Shown here piece after piece: positions 44,885-53,386 of a stretch of DNA of 64,000 nt. Position 1 is the stretch's first letter. Every line of letters begins with the position of its first letter. Below the pieces are notes generated by a model. The model worked only from the letters and a program-made list of their open reading frames with translations, had not been told where the DNA came from and did no database searches. Made by a program: the position numbers and the translations under genes. The stretch is from positions 186,001 through 250,000 of the forward strand of contig NZ_JANQBD010000004.1 of assembly GCF_024722015.1 (NCBI RefSeq), given 5' to 3'. Source of the stretch: Paenibacillus radicis (ex Xue et al. 2023). GTDB taxonomy: Bacteria; Bacillota; Bacilli; Paenibacillales; NBRC-103111.

Positions 44885-45064
44885 TTAGTGCAGGGAGAAG
44901 AAGCTATACACGATTAACGAAAAAGAGAAGGTGACCATCACCAATGCTAATATGGCAAGAGGACGCTTTACGGTGCTCGGAAGTGTGTCTTTTTTTAAAA
45001 TAAGGATCAGGGCAAAGCAGAACGATACAATTATCATTGTTAATATAGAAGCTGAATTACTCAT
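44885..45064 (-). CDS. Small two-span membrane protein
   Basis: A 59-residue ORF: MSNSASILTMIIVSFCFALI (first span), a basic loop LKKDTLPSTVKRP, then a second hydrophobic span ending SFFSLH. The ATG at 45064 has GAGGTG 8 bases upstream. Codon use and topology look real; I recognise no family. A plus-strand ORF over the same bases is a shadow. Confidence 0.6.
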   Translation of the reverse strand: MSNSASILTMIIVSFCFALILILKKDTLPSTVKRPLAILALVMVTFSFSLIVYSFFSLH

Positions 45065-45328
45065 GCAGGATTCACCTCATCTGGCAGGGTATGGACTATA
45101 TAGGTATTGCTTTCTAAATGATTCGCTGCATGAAGGCTCAAATCCTTTCTCTACAGGGTTTGGTTTACGTTTTCTCTTTCTTTCCAGTATACGGAGTGAG
45201 GTAATGATGCATTCGTTATTCAATCGGTATTATATAAAAAAGCTTCACTTATACCGTATCCCGTCTTCCATTACATAAGCGTAACAGAGAGGAGGGAGGG
45301 CATGTCGTGAAGCTTTATCAATTAGAGA

Positions 45329-46135
45329 TTAGCCGGTCTGCTTGACAAGCACTAATCGGCCGTGCTCATCCTGACTTGCTTTAAAGCTGTCATCCGGTTG
45401 AATATTGGCTTCTTGCATAAGCTCATGCGATAGGGTCAAATGACCGCTCGAATCAAGCGTAACAAAGGAGCTGCTCTTCTTCTTCCAAATACCCGCTAAC
45501 AATACGCCAACAGTTACTATCGCTACCAAGGTCCATTTAAGTACCGGATTGGCTGCAAACCAAGTGGCAACAAGTGGATCCCCGACCAGCATTTTTCCTG
45601 CAGTAAAAGCCAGAACTCCCGAACCTAGATAAATAATCCATGGAAACTTCTCCATCCATCGAATGAACAGTGTGCTGCCCCAAACCATGATGGGAACGCT
45701 GATAAGGAGACCCAACAGGACTAATACGAAGCTTCCATCATGAGAACCTGCTGCACCTGCTACAGCAACTACATTGTCAAAACCCATTACAGTATCGGCG
45801 ATAATGATGGTTTGAATGGCTGGCCAAAGTGCATTTTTCGCTTGAATATTATGATCCTTTTTATCAACCAGCAATTTATAGGCAATCCAGACTAATACCA
45901 CGCCTCCTACCAAAAGAAGTGCCGGTAGCTTAAGCAGCCACACAACGGCCAATGTTGCTATTACACGAATTCCAATTGCGCCAACAGTCCCCCAAATAAT
46001 AGCTTTCTTCTGAATTTCCTTCGGCAAATTTCTCGCTGCTAACCCGATTACAATGGCATTGTCTCCTGCAAGTACCAAGTCGATGAGAATAATGCTTAAT
46101 AGTGCCGTGAAAAATGTTGCATCCAACCATTCCAT
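45329..46135 (-). CDS. TerC-family membrane protein (manganese-export type)
   Basis: 268 residues, about seven transmembrane segments, with the acidic metal motifs DLVLAGDNAIVIG and ADTVMGFDNVVAVAGA typical of TerC/YkoY/YceF. A C-terminal 40-residue soluble tail follows. It is preceded by a yybP-ykoY Mn2+ riboswitch, which supports a role in Mn2+ efflux or metalation of exported enzymes. GGAGC lies 8 bases upstream of the ATG. Confidence 0.92.
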   Translation of the reverse strand: MEWLDATFFTALLSIILIDLVLAGDNAIVIGLAARNLPKEIQKKAIIWGTVGAIGIRVIATLAVVWLLKLPALLLVGGVVLVWIAYKLLVDKKDHNIQAKNALWPAIQTIIIADTVMGFDNVVAVAGAAGSHDGSFVLVLLGLLISVPIMVWGSTLFIRWMEKFPWIIYLGSGVLAFTAGKMLVGDPLVATWFAANPVLKWTLVAIVTVGVLLAGIWKKKSSSFVTLDSSGHLTLSHELMQEANIQPDDSFKASQDEHGRLVLVKQTG

Positions 46136-46173
46136 ACCCGATCAGCTCCTTAGTCTTGTAGTAAATTTTACAT

Positions 46174-46210
46174 AAAAAATGACCTCTACCAATTAACTGG
46201 TAAAGGCCAT
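46174..46210 (-). terminator. Second terminator-like hairpin in the terC leader
   Basis: ATGACCTCTACC pairs with GGTAAAGGCCAT, followed on the minus strand by TTTTTT. It lies downstream of the riboswitch terminator. Confidence 0.6.
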
Positions 46211-46215
46211 TAACA

Positions 46216-46249
46216 GAAAAAGACCTTTACCGAATAGGCAAAGGTCTTG
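46216..46249 (-). terminator. Riboswitch-linked intrinsic terminator in the terC leader
   Basis: AAGACCTTT pairs with AAAGGTCTT, followed by TTTTT on the minus strand, directly after the aptamer. Confidence 0.75.
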
Positions 46250-46345
46250 CTAACAACGATACGTTGCCAATAAAGCCGGGGCTTTAAAACCCGAACTGAC
46301 GACTTTACTGTGAGAAGCTACTCCCCTTTGGAGGACATCTTATGT
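46250..46345 (-). promoter_or_regulatory. yybP-ykoY manganese riboswitch
   Basis: On the minus strand the leader reads CCTCCAAAGGGGAGTAGC, then a central helix with CGGGTTTTAAAGCCCCGG, closing near GGCAACG. The GGGGAGTAGC box and its place upstream of terC are diagnostic. Mn2+ binding is expected to prevent the downstream terminator from forming. Confidence 0.85.
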
Positions 46346-46355
46346 AATTAACTTT

Positions 46356-46385
46356 ATTATATGAGCTGGACAAGCACAAAGTCAA
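46356..46385 (-). promoter_or_regulatory. Sigma-A promoter of the terC leader
   Basis: On the minus strand TTGACT (46385-46380) and a perfect TATAAT (46361-46356) with an 18-base spacer, just upstream of the aptamer. Confidence 0.75.
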
Positions 46386-46399
46386 GCTTCTGGGAAAAA

Positions 46400-46636
46400 T
46401 TACACTTCTTTAAAAGCCTGTATAATCGCTTCCCGTTCCTCCGGGGTACGGTCAAAGCCTTCTTTAGAGAACCTCGACTCCGCCCAATGCATCATTTCGG
46501 GACGGCTTATGAACGTATGGCATTCCTCACCCCATTGGTCGCTAATTTCCCGTAAAATCAAGGTTTTTCCGTGTACTTCAACGGTGAGCATGTTCCATTT
46601 GTCTATTTTGTAAATTAAGTGTTTTTTAATCATCAT
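46400..46636 (-). CDS. Small soluble protein of unknown function
   Basis: 78 residues, mixed charge, with one Cys and EECHTFISRPEMMHWAESRF in the middle; no membrane segment and no family recognised. The start is the ATG pair at 46636/46633 after GGAG. It is upstream of the terC promoter and reads in the same direction. Confidence 0.6.
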   Translation of the reverse strand: MMIKKHLIYKIDKWNMLTVEVHGKTLILREISDQWGEECHTFISRPEMMHWAESRFSKEGFDRTPEEREAIIQAFKEV

Positions 46637-46760
46637 TAAGCTCCATTTCCTTAAGAAAGATATCGGCTGAATCATACCGCAAACCTAAAGGAAAATCAAG
46701 TGCGATAAGCTTTGCGCAGCTATAGGGGTGCTTTTTTTGCTTTTGCTGCTGAAAAAAAGA

Positions 46761-46789
46761 TTGTAAACATATGGGTGGCATGTTAAAAT
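46761..46789 (+). promoter_or_regulatory. Predicted sigma-A promoter of the methyltransferase gene
   Basis: TTGTAA (46761-46766) and TAAAAT (46784-46789) with a 17-base spacer. Confidence 0.5.
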
Positions 46790-46865
46790 TTCTCCTAAGC
46801 TTAGCGTAGGCTAGCTTGTGGCATATTGCCATAGATGAGTTGTGATGAGAAGAGGAGAGATGAGT

Positions 46866-47570
46866 ATGAGCAAGAGTAAACGTTATGAGCAAACAGGTGT
46901 GGCAATGACCTGCAGGTCATTTGCCGAGTATGAAAAAATGTTCGCTTTAGGACAGCTGACAGCGTTAGATGGTCCGATATTGGATGTTGCAGCAGGGGCT
47001 TCGTCATTTACAGCTGAAGCTTGCGCAAGAGGGATTAACGCAAAATCTGCAGATCCGCTCTATTCAATGAATGCGGATGAGATCATGAGTCATGGCGGGC
47101 AAGAGATAATAACCTCAACTCAGAAACTGGCTGCTATCAAGGAATCGTTTGACTGGAGCTATTATGGTGACCTGGATCGTCATCGTGCTTTACGTGAACA
47201 GTCATTGGTTCGATTTATTCAGGATTATCGGCAGTACAAAGAGGAGGGACGGTATGTACCTGCTCTGCTGCCTAAGCTGCCATATGAAGATGGCACATTT
47301 AATCTTGTTCTGTGCAGTCATTTTTTGTTTCTATATCATGAGCAATTCGATTACGAGTTTCACCTTCAGGCCATACAAGAATTGCTTCGCGTATGCCGAC
47401 CAGGCGGACAGGTGCGAATCTACCCTTTAAGATCACTGCAATGGGACTATTATCCCCACTTGGAGCAACTGCTATCAACACTAGAAAAAGAGCAAATAAA
47501 AACCAGATTGCTTGCTTCAGAATTGCCGTTTATTCCAGGCTCTACAGAGCTGTTAAGCCTTGCAAAATAA
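46866..47570 (+). CDS. Class I SAM-dependent methyltransferase
   Basis: 234 residues from the ATG at 46866 (GAGGAGAG upstream). SAM motif I is degenerate (ILDVAAGASSFTAEACARG), then LPYEDGTFNLVLCSHFLF and LLRVCRPGGQVRIYP match motifs of Methyltransf_11. The long insert between them (about 65-135) is unusual. Target unknown. Confidence 0.75.
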   Translation: MSKSKRYEQTGVAMTCRSFAEYEKMFALGQLTALDGPILDVAAGASSFTAEACARGINAKSADPLYSMNADEIMSHGGQEIITSTQKLAAIKESFDWSYYGDLDRHRALREQSLVRFIQDYRQYKEEGRYVPALLPKLPYEDGTFNLVLCSHFLFLYHEQFDYEFHLQAIQELLRVCRPGGQVRIYPLRSLQWDYYPHLEQLLSTLEKEQIKTRLLASELPFIPGSTELLSLAK

Positions 47571-47604
47571 GAGAAAAACAGCGGTTGTTGATAATTTTTG
47601 AATG

Positions 47605-47633
47605 TTGATTTATAATAATTGTGATGCTATAAT
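47605..47633 (+). promoter_or_regulatory. Sigma-A promoter of the cold-shock gene
   Basis: TTGATT (47605-47610) and a perfect TATAAT (47628-47633) with a 17-base spacer, followed by a leader of about 40 bases. Confidence 0.7.
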
Positions 47634-47680
47634 TAACCTATTCGCCCTTAGATGGCGATACTTCTAGGAGGTTGTTTTCA

Positions 47681-47878
47681 TTGAAAGGTACAGTTAAATG
47701 GTTTAACGCAGAAAAAGGTTACGGTTTCATTTCAGTTGACGGCGGCGACGATGTATTCGTTCACTTCTCCGCAATTCAAGGCGACGGTTTCAAAACTCTT
47801 GAAGAAGGCCAATCCGTTGAGTTCGAAATTACTCAAGGCAACCGTGGTCCTCAAGCAGCTAACGTCATTAAGTTATAA
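47681..47878 (+). CDS. Cold-shock protein (CspA/B family)
   Basis: 65 residues starting at TTG 47681 (GGAGG 9 bases upstream), which gives the standard [20 protein letters not shown]1 (KGYGFI) and RNP2 (VFVHF) are intact. It is a single-strand nucleic-acid chaperone. An in-frame TTG at 47672 abuts the ribosome site and is unlikely. Codon use is distinctly biased, as in highly expressed genes. Confidence 0.95.
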   Translation: MKGTVKWFNAEKGYGFISVDGGDDVFVHFSAIQGDGFKTLEEGQSVEFEITQGNRGPQAANVIKL

Positions 47879-47952
47879 GATCCTAAAACTTTTATGGGGT
47901 TGCCCATTGAAAAGTTTTCTTATATATTAGTGCCATAGCAACCAAAAATAAA

Positions 47953-47993
47953 AGTAGTTTGCGAAAGTTTCGGCTTTCGTGAACTGCTTTTTC
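47953..47993 (+). terminator. Rho-independent terminator of the cold-shock gene
   Basis: AGTAGTTTGCGAAAG pairs imperfectly with CTTTCGTGAACTGCT, followed by TTTTT. Confidence 0.7.
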
Positions 47994-48061
47994 TTGTTTT
48001 GCACTGATGACCCGGACCTTATTGCGATAGATAGCATATAAACCCATACTTATAACCATGG

Positions 48062-48088
48062 AAATCCGCGGAACTGGTCCGCGGATTT
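48062..48088. terminator. Bidirectional hairpin after the nitroreductase gene
   Basis: AAATCCGCGGA pairs with TCCGCGGATTT around a 5-base loop. Confidence 0.7.
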
Positions 48089-48099
48089 TATTCGTATTG

Positions 48100-48747
48100 C
48101 TAATCGACAATTCTGAGGATTTCCGCAACTTCCTTGCGGGCCAGCTTACCTGGCTGCTCGGAAGGATGACCCAAAGAAATAACCATATTAATCTGACATT
48201 CCTCAGGAATATTGAGGTAATCTCTTAATTGATCTGCGGCTAACAGCACAGGGCCGGTCATAGGGCAAGTAGCAAGTCCTTTGGCATGGGCAGCCAGCAT
48301 CAAGTTCTGAGCAGCCAGGCAGCTGCTTTTGATACCTTCCTCATCCCATACAGAAGGATCTACAAGCTGTACAGGATCAAAAATTTTGTCTCTGAATTTA
48401 GATGTATAAGGAGTGGCAAGACAAACGATCAATACGGGAGCATCAGCAAAAGCAGTAGCGTAGGGGCCAAATGATTTAACGAGCATCCGCGCCTCGCGAC
48501 TTAGTCCTCGTTCTTCGGCCTCCGCAGCTTTTTTGTGCAGCTGATCCCAGGTCATTTGCTCGATCTCTTTTATTTTCTCACGGTTTATTACTGCGATAAA
48601 CTGCCAGGTTTGCGAATTCGTATCGCTTGGCGCATAGCGGGCACAATCTATGAGTTCTTTTATATCCTCGACGGTTACATCCTCTTCAGTAAACCGGCGA
48701 ATGCTTCTTCGTTCTAACACAATTTTTTTGAAATCATCGAATTGCAC
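48100..48747 (-). CDS. Nitroreductase-family FMN oxidoreductase
   Basis: 215 residues with RRSIRRFT (FMN phosphate), CARYAPSDTNSQTWQF, and the C-terminal GLATCPMTGPV of the NfsA/NfnB-like fold. It uses NAD(P)H to reduce quinones or nitro compounds; substrate unknown. Monocistronic. Confidence 0.9.
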   Translation of the reverse strand: MQFDDFKKIVLERRSIRRFTEEDVTVEDIKELIDCARYAPSDTNSQTWQFIAVINREKIKEIEQMTWDQLHKKAAEAEERGLSREARMLVKSFGPYATAFADAPVLIVCLATPYTSKFRDKIFDPVQLVDPSVWDEEGIKSSCLAAQNLMLAAHAKGLATCPMTGPVLLAADQLRDYLNIPEECQINMVISLGHPSEQPGKLARKEVAEILRIVD

Positions 48748-48854
48748 GGCAAATACATCCTTTCAAGCTCACATGGAAATAGTTTATGACTTGGTACTAA
48801 TAGCTGCCATTAATTATATCCGGTTTTGCAGAGAATAACAACGGTAACAATGTT

Positions 48855-49946
48855 TTATTGCAATACAACCGTGTCACCTTCTATTAATCCGCTTATAATC
48901 TCTGTTTTTTCCGGTGTTTCTAACCCGATTTTGATATCGCGGCGTACAGGTGCTCCTTGTCCGGCTTCTGATACCATCACATAGTATTGATCCTTATCAC
49001 GCTGAACGGCAAGAGTAGATACAACCAAGGTGTCAGGCTTCTTATCCGTCTGAATAGTGGCAGTCAAACTGAGACCGGCGATGAGCTGCTCATTGGGTGG
49101 AAGCGAGATAATGACTTCAAATTCTGCCGCAGCCGTATTTGTATCTGTAGTGCTTTTGGCGAACTTAGAAAGCTTCTCCACCTTACCCTGTAGGGTTGTG
49201 TTCTTAAGTGCGTCCACTTTAACCTCTACAGACATTCCGGTTTTAATACGAAATAGATCAAATTCACCGACATAACCAATCAATTGCAGCTTTGTGAGAT
49301 CAACGATCTTGCCAACCCGTTCATTTTCCTTGATAGATTGGGGTTCCTTGGTGTCGTTAAACAAAAAGATACCGGTTTCCGGTGCAGTGAAGCTAGCGCT
49401 TTGACGTTTTTCCAGCTTTTGCGCCAATTGGGTTTCCATATGTTCTGAGTTCAGCTTGCTGATTTCAGTTTGCATTTGAGTCGTTTTATTTTTGGCAAAA
49501 CGTTGTTTGGCTTCTGTTTCCGATAACCCGCCATTAAGGATGGTTTCTGTGGAGATGATATCTTCTTGAAATTTGGCAATTTGAATTTCCATATCTGCTT
49601 TTTTTTGATTAGCCTGGAGCTGAGCAATTTCATCACGAAGTGCGGTGTCGTCTAGCTGGAACAACAAGTCACCTTTATTGACCTGAGTGCCTTCACTGAC
49701 CTTCCACGTCTTAACGTCTGCACTAAAAGGGGCGTTAATATAAGTTTCCTTCTGATAGGAGGATTTACCTTTAAGCTCAACTGTACTGGATAAATCTTCT
49801 CGCGTTACCTTGAAGCTAATAGCGGATGAGTTCATCGACCCCGCTTGCTGAGTCGGTTTTGGGGAATGACTTAGTAAAAATAAGGCTGCGGTTATACCAG
49901 CTACGATTATTACCGCAAATCCGATCAGCCACGTTTTCTTTTTCAT
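48855..49946 (-). CDS. MacA/HlyD-like efflux adaptor
   Basis: 363 residues: N-terminal membrane anchor (WLIGFAVIIVAGITAALFLL), a split lipoyl domain (VSEGTQVNKGDLLFQLDD and FTAPETGIFLF), a coiled-coil hairpin at about 110-190, and a beta-barrel/membrane-proximal end. It is the last gene of a three-gene ABC efflux operon, 14 bases after the permease. In Gram-positives such adaptors (YknX type) help MacB-like pumps. Confidence 0.9.
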   Translation of the reverse strand: MKKKTWLIGFAVIIVAGITAALFLLSHSPKPTQQAGSMNSSAISFKVTREDLSSTVELKGKSSYQKETYINAPFSADVKTWKVSEGTQVNKGDLLFQLDDTALRDEIAQLQANQKKADMEIQIAKFQEDIISTETILNGGLSETEAKQRFAKNKTTQMQTEISKLNSEHMETQLAQKLEKRQSASFTAPETGIFLFNDTKEPQSIKENERVGKIVDLTKLQLIGYVGEFDLFRIKTGMSVEVKVDALKNTTLQGKVEKLSKFAKSTTDTNTAAAEFEVIISLPPNEQLIAGLSLTATIQTDKKPDTLVVSTLAVQRDKDQYYVMVSEAGQGAPVRRDIKIGLETPEKTEIISGLIEGDTVVLQ

Positions 49947-49960
49947 AATTGTAATATCTC

Positions 49961-51361
49961 CTAATCCCGTTTGATGGCAGTTAATGCATCGGTGCGTGAA
50001 GCTTTTACAGCCGGATAAATGCCTGAAAGCACACCCGTCATAACAGCGAAAAATAACCCGACCGGTAAGATCCAGGGACTAATAAACAAAATCTCGGCCT
50101 GTGCGCCCGGTCGCTGTGGAGTGAATTGAATGACGGCAATATTGATTCCCCAAATAACCCAATAAGAAAGTAAAATGCCGCATCCGCCGCCTAGTAAACC
50201 AAGAAGAGCCGACTCCATCATAAACATGTTGCGGATTTGTTTTAAATTAGCGCCCAGCACTTTCATAATGCCAATTTGCCTTCTTCTTTGATAAGTGGAC
50301 ATGGTCATGGCGACTATGATCGAGATGGAAGCGACAAAGAGGATGAACAGGCCGATCCCACCGAATATAAGGCGCAGTATGACCAGCTGACCTTGCATTT
50401 GCTCCTCGCGGTGAATGTTGGTTTCAGTAGAAAGCTTGAGCTTTTTGATAAGATCGTCGACTTCCTTCACATAGATGCTCTGGTCAACTTTAATTTTCAC
50501 TTCATTGTATTCCGACGCCTGTTTTTTCTGAGCTTCGCCGTTGTTAGATTTATCTGTACTGCTCGTATACATATTAGAGATTGCATCCTGCAGCCTTTTA
50601 CCCAATCCAGGTGAAACGAAGGCGGTTTTCATATTCATAATGGCATCATCAGGAATACCCTCAGGTTTTTTTAGAATCCCAGTCACACGTAAAGGAATGG
50701 CGGTTCCTGAGGTTTCTGTTCCATTAGGACGGAAAATTTGCGGATTTAACATAATTTGCTTCTGATAAACCGGATAAGCGAGGTACATTTGCTGCTTCCA
50801 GCTATTTGTTACCTGCCTGTCCTCGGACATGTTTTGAATTTGCAAGGAACGTGTGCGCGACAGCTGCTTGTCCAATAGCCCCATTGTGGCTCCATAGCTC
50901 AAAATGATGGTGTTCTCTTGATCGCTTGCACTGCCTTGCTGGAGCTCGTAGCCGAAAGCCTCGAGTGTATGTAATTCGGTTGCGAATATGTTGTTAATTC
51001 GTCCTTTTTTACTGTCTATATCGAATTCAAAGGAGTTGAGCGTTTGATAGGTTGCGATGGCTTTGACATGGGGGAAGCCGCGCATAATTTCTATTTTTGC
51101 TTTAGTTAATTCATAGGGCTTGGCTGCGCTGGGATCGGATTGATTGGTTTCGTTGGAATATCCGTTGCGCACCGTTATTTCGTCCGATTTCATGAAATAA
51201 CTCATTTGTTCGCGGCTGTAATGATTGATGGATTCTCCAAAGGAAAGAGCTACGATAATGGAAGCTGAGCCTATGGCTATCCCCATTGTGCATAAAGCGG
51301 TGACGACCATCCGGCGTCTCAACTGATCCCAACCAAGACGTAAATAATCGAAGCCTTTCAT
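49961..51361 (-). CDS. MacB/FtsX-type ABC transporter permease
   Basis: 466 residues: one N-terminal transmembrane segment, a large extracellular MacB_PCD domain (about 45-320), then three C-terminal segments with the FtsX core (RRRQIGIMKVLGANLKQIRNMFMMESALLGLLGG). It overlaps the ATPase stop by ATGA. Likely exports peptides or antibiotics by a mechanotransmission mechanism. Confidence 0.93.
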   Translation of the reverse strand: MKGFDYLRLGWDQLRRRMVVTALCTMGIAIGSASIIVALSFGESINHYSREQMSYFMKSDEITVRNGYSNETNQSDPSAAKPYELTKAKIEIMRGFPHVKAIATYQTLNSFEFDIDSKKGRINNIFATELHTLEAFGYELQQGSASDQENTIILSYGATMGLLDKQLSRTRSLQIQNMSEDRQVTNSWKQQMYLAYPVYQKQIMLNPQIFRPNGTETSGTAIPLRVTGILKKPEGIPDDAIMNMKTAFVSPGLGKRLQDAISNMYTSSTDKSNNGEAQKKQASEYNEVKIKVDQSIYVKEVDDLIKKLKLSTETNIHREEQMQGQLVILRLIFGGIGLFILFVASISIIVAMTMSTYQRRRQIGIMKVLGANLKQIRNMFMMESALLGLLGGGCGILLSYWVIWGINIAVIQFTPQRPGAQAEILFISPWILPVGLFFAVMTGVLSGIYPAVKASRTDALTAIKRD

Positions 51362-52050
51362 TCGGGTTCACCTGCCCACGAGGCGTCCTCCACTAAAAAT
51401 CCATCGCGAAGCTGTATAACCCGGCGAGTGCGTCTTGCTACCTCCAACTCATGAGTAACAATTACAAAAGTGATAGATAATGTATGATTTAGCTCAATAA
51501 TGAGATCGATGATTTCTTTTTCGGTTTTTGTATCCAGGTTACCGGTAGGCTCGTCAGCAAATACAATGGCAGGTTCAGTTATTAGCGAACGAGCGATGCT
51601 AACCCGCTGCTGCTGACCACCGGAAAGCTGGGAAGGGAACAGCTCGCTTTTTTCCCCCAAACCGACTTTGTTGAGCAATACCAGTGCTTTTTCTTTGCGG
51701 GTTTTCGCCTTTATACTTTGAAACACTAAAGGAAGCTCCACATTTTCCCGTACCGTTAAGTGGGGAATTAATTCGTAGGATTGAAAAATAAAACCGATCT
51801 GAGTGCGGCGAAATTCAGCCAGCTGGTTCTCAGTCATTTTCTCGATGGGGTGGCTGTTAATCAGGATGCTCCCCTCGCTTGGCTTCATAAGGCCGGCCAT
51901 TAGATTCAGCAGCGTTGATTTACCTGAGCCTGAGCTTCCGAGCAGGGCGATAATCTCCCCTTTTTCAACGGTAAAATGAATGTTGTGAAGCACCGGAGTT
52001 TCTTCTCCGCCATTGATAAACCAGTGTGACAGTCTTTCTACTGCAAGCAC
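51358..52050 (-). CDS. MacB/LolD-type ABC transporter ATPase
   Basis: 230 residues: Walker A GSSGSGKSTLL, signature LSGGQQQRVSIARSL, Walker B AIVFADEPTGNLD. The GTG start at 52050 has GGAGG 6 bases upstream. It heads the efflux operon with the permease and adaptor. A 14-bp palindrome lies 26 bases upstream. Confidence 0.95.
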   Translation of the reverse strand: MLAVERLSHWFINGGEETPVLHNIHFTVEKGEIIALLGSSGSGKSTLLNLMAGLMKPSEGSILINSHPIEKMTENQLAEFRRTQIGFIFQSYELIPHLTVRENVELPLVFQSIKAKTRKEKALVLLNKVGLGEKSELFPSQLSGGQQQRVSIARSLITEPAIVFADEPTGNLDTKTEKEIIDLIIELNHTLSITFVIVTHELEVARRTRRVIQLRDGFLVEDASWAGEPE

Positions 52051-52075
52051 ATAACCCCTCCGTTACAATTGTAAA

Positions 52076-52089
52076 CTTACTTAAGTAAG
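52076..52089. promoter_or_regulatory. Perfect 14-bp palindrome upstream of the efflux operon
   Basis: CTTACTTAAGTAAG is perfectly self-complementary and resembles TetR/PadR-type operators. No regulator gene of that class is adjacent, so the assignment is open. Confidence 0.4.
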
Positions 52090-52126
52090 ACGCGAGTCGT
52101 TGTCGAAATGTTGCAGAAAATGTCAA

Positions 52127-52154
52127 AGCCGCCATCCTTAATTGGATAGCGGCT
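52127..52154 (-). terminator. Hairpin terminator after the MFS gene
   Basis: AGCCGCCATCC pairs with GGATAGCGGCT (one mismatch/wobble); the minus-strand tail has a short T tract. Confidence 0.55.
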
Positions 52155-52198
52155 GCAAGAAGCGATTCCAAGCTGGAAAAGGGTTCGTAGTCGTTGTC

Positions 52199-53380
52199 TC
52201 AATCTTCCGTCTCGCGCTGCAATAAATGCAGAAGCAGGAAGCTTATCATGCCAATGAATGCAAGGATAGCTCCGACGCCATACATAACGTGGGGACCCGC
52301 TATATTAAATACCCAGCCGCCTATTACACCGCTCAAAAGCCCGGCCATACCTGACCAGGTTACCGCATAGATGGCTTGACCTGTGGCCCGGTACTCATCA
52401 GGAACTATGCGCTGGATATAACGGATAACCGTGAACATGAAGATGCCGAAGGAGATGCTGTGAAGAGCTTGAACCGCGATGACCAGCAGCGGATTCTCGA
52501 TTTGACTCATAAATATAAACCGGATCACATAGACGAGGCTGCACACAACAAGAAGGGGAAGCTCCTTATAACGATGCCCATATTTGCTTAGCAAAAGAAA
52601 TGCGGGAATCTCGCTCGAGGCTGAAACAAGCCAAGCCCAGCCGACAATGGATTGATCCGCCCCTAGCCGTTGAAGGAACAAGCCGAGAAAGCCGTCATTA
52701 AACCGATGTGCAACAGAGACTATCATCACTGACAACAGGAACATTAGGAACCGTTTGGAGCCGATGATTTTGGCAAGTACGCGGAAATCCGGCTTTTTAA
52801 ATGAGGTGCTTTGGACATCGGTCAAAAACAATGAAAGCATAAGCGAAATACTGATTGTGCCAAGACATAATAGAAAAGTATAGTTAGGCCCGTTCTCTTT
52901 AAGCCATATACCGAAAACGAGCGATGCGGCAGCAAACCCGATAGAGCCCCAAAGGCGGAAGGAAGCGTAGCTTTTTTTAGTCCCCCTAATGGTCAGTAAT
53001 GTCAGGCTATCCGTTAATGAGCTCGTAGGCGATTGGAAAAAGAAGAACAAGGCCATCAACGCCATCAATAATCCAAAATGCAAGCTTTGAGATACGAAAA
53101 ACGCCATAATTAATTGGCATACCAAGATACCGACGAGTATTTTTTTCACAGTATGGAACTTATCGCTCATAAATCCCCAGAACAGATTGGAGACGATGCT
53201 GATCATCGGTCCGATGGAGTATAAGAGCCCAATTTGAAGAGCGGAAAAACCTTTGGATTGGAAATATAAAGGGAAATAAGATGTAATAACGGCCATTGTA
53301 CTGTAAAATGCAAAGCTGAATCCCCGCAGCACTGTATAGTTAGCTTTTTTCTGCTGCATAGCGCTGTTCAAATGGATCAC
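52199..53380 (-). CDS. MFS transporter (LacY/MFS_1-like)
   Basis: 393 residues, 12 transmembrane segments; motif FWGFMSDKFHTVKK between TM2 and TM3. It is related in order and motifs to the transporter at 61490. It begins 6 bases after the MATE-like stop, so the two are one operon. The GTG at 53380 lacks a strong ribosome site; the ATG at 53359 is an alternative. Substrate unknown. Confidence 0.85.
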   Translation of the reverse strand: MIHLNSAMQQKKANYTVLRGFSFAFYSTMAVITSYFPLYFQSKGFSALQIGLLYSIGPMISIVSNLFWGFMSDKFHTVKKILVGILVCQLIMAFFVSQSLHFGLLMALMALFFFFQSPTSSLTDSLTLLTIRGTKKSYASFRLWGSIGFAAASLVFGIWLKENGPNYTFLLCLGTISISLMLSLFLTDVQSTSFKKPDFRVLAKIIGSKRFLMFLLSVMIVSVAHRFNDGFLGLFLQRLGADQSIVGWAWLVSASSEIPAFLLLSKYGHRYKELPLLVVCSLVYVIRFIFMSQIENPLLVIAVQALHSISFGIFMFTVIRYIQRIVPDEYRATGQAIYAVTWSGMAGLLSGVIGGWVFNIAGPHVMYGVGAILAFIGMISFLLLHLLQRETED

Positions 53381-53386
53381 TCGTTT

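Noticed and set aside
44931..45278. 115-residue plus-strand ORF
   Set aside because: It is the shadow of the minus-strand 59-residue membrane gene (44885-45064), which has a good ribosome site and hydrophobic spans.
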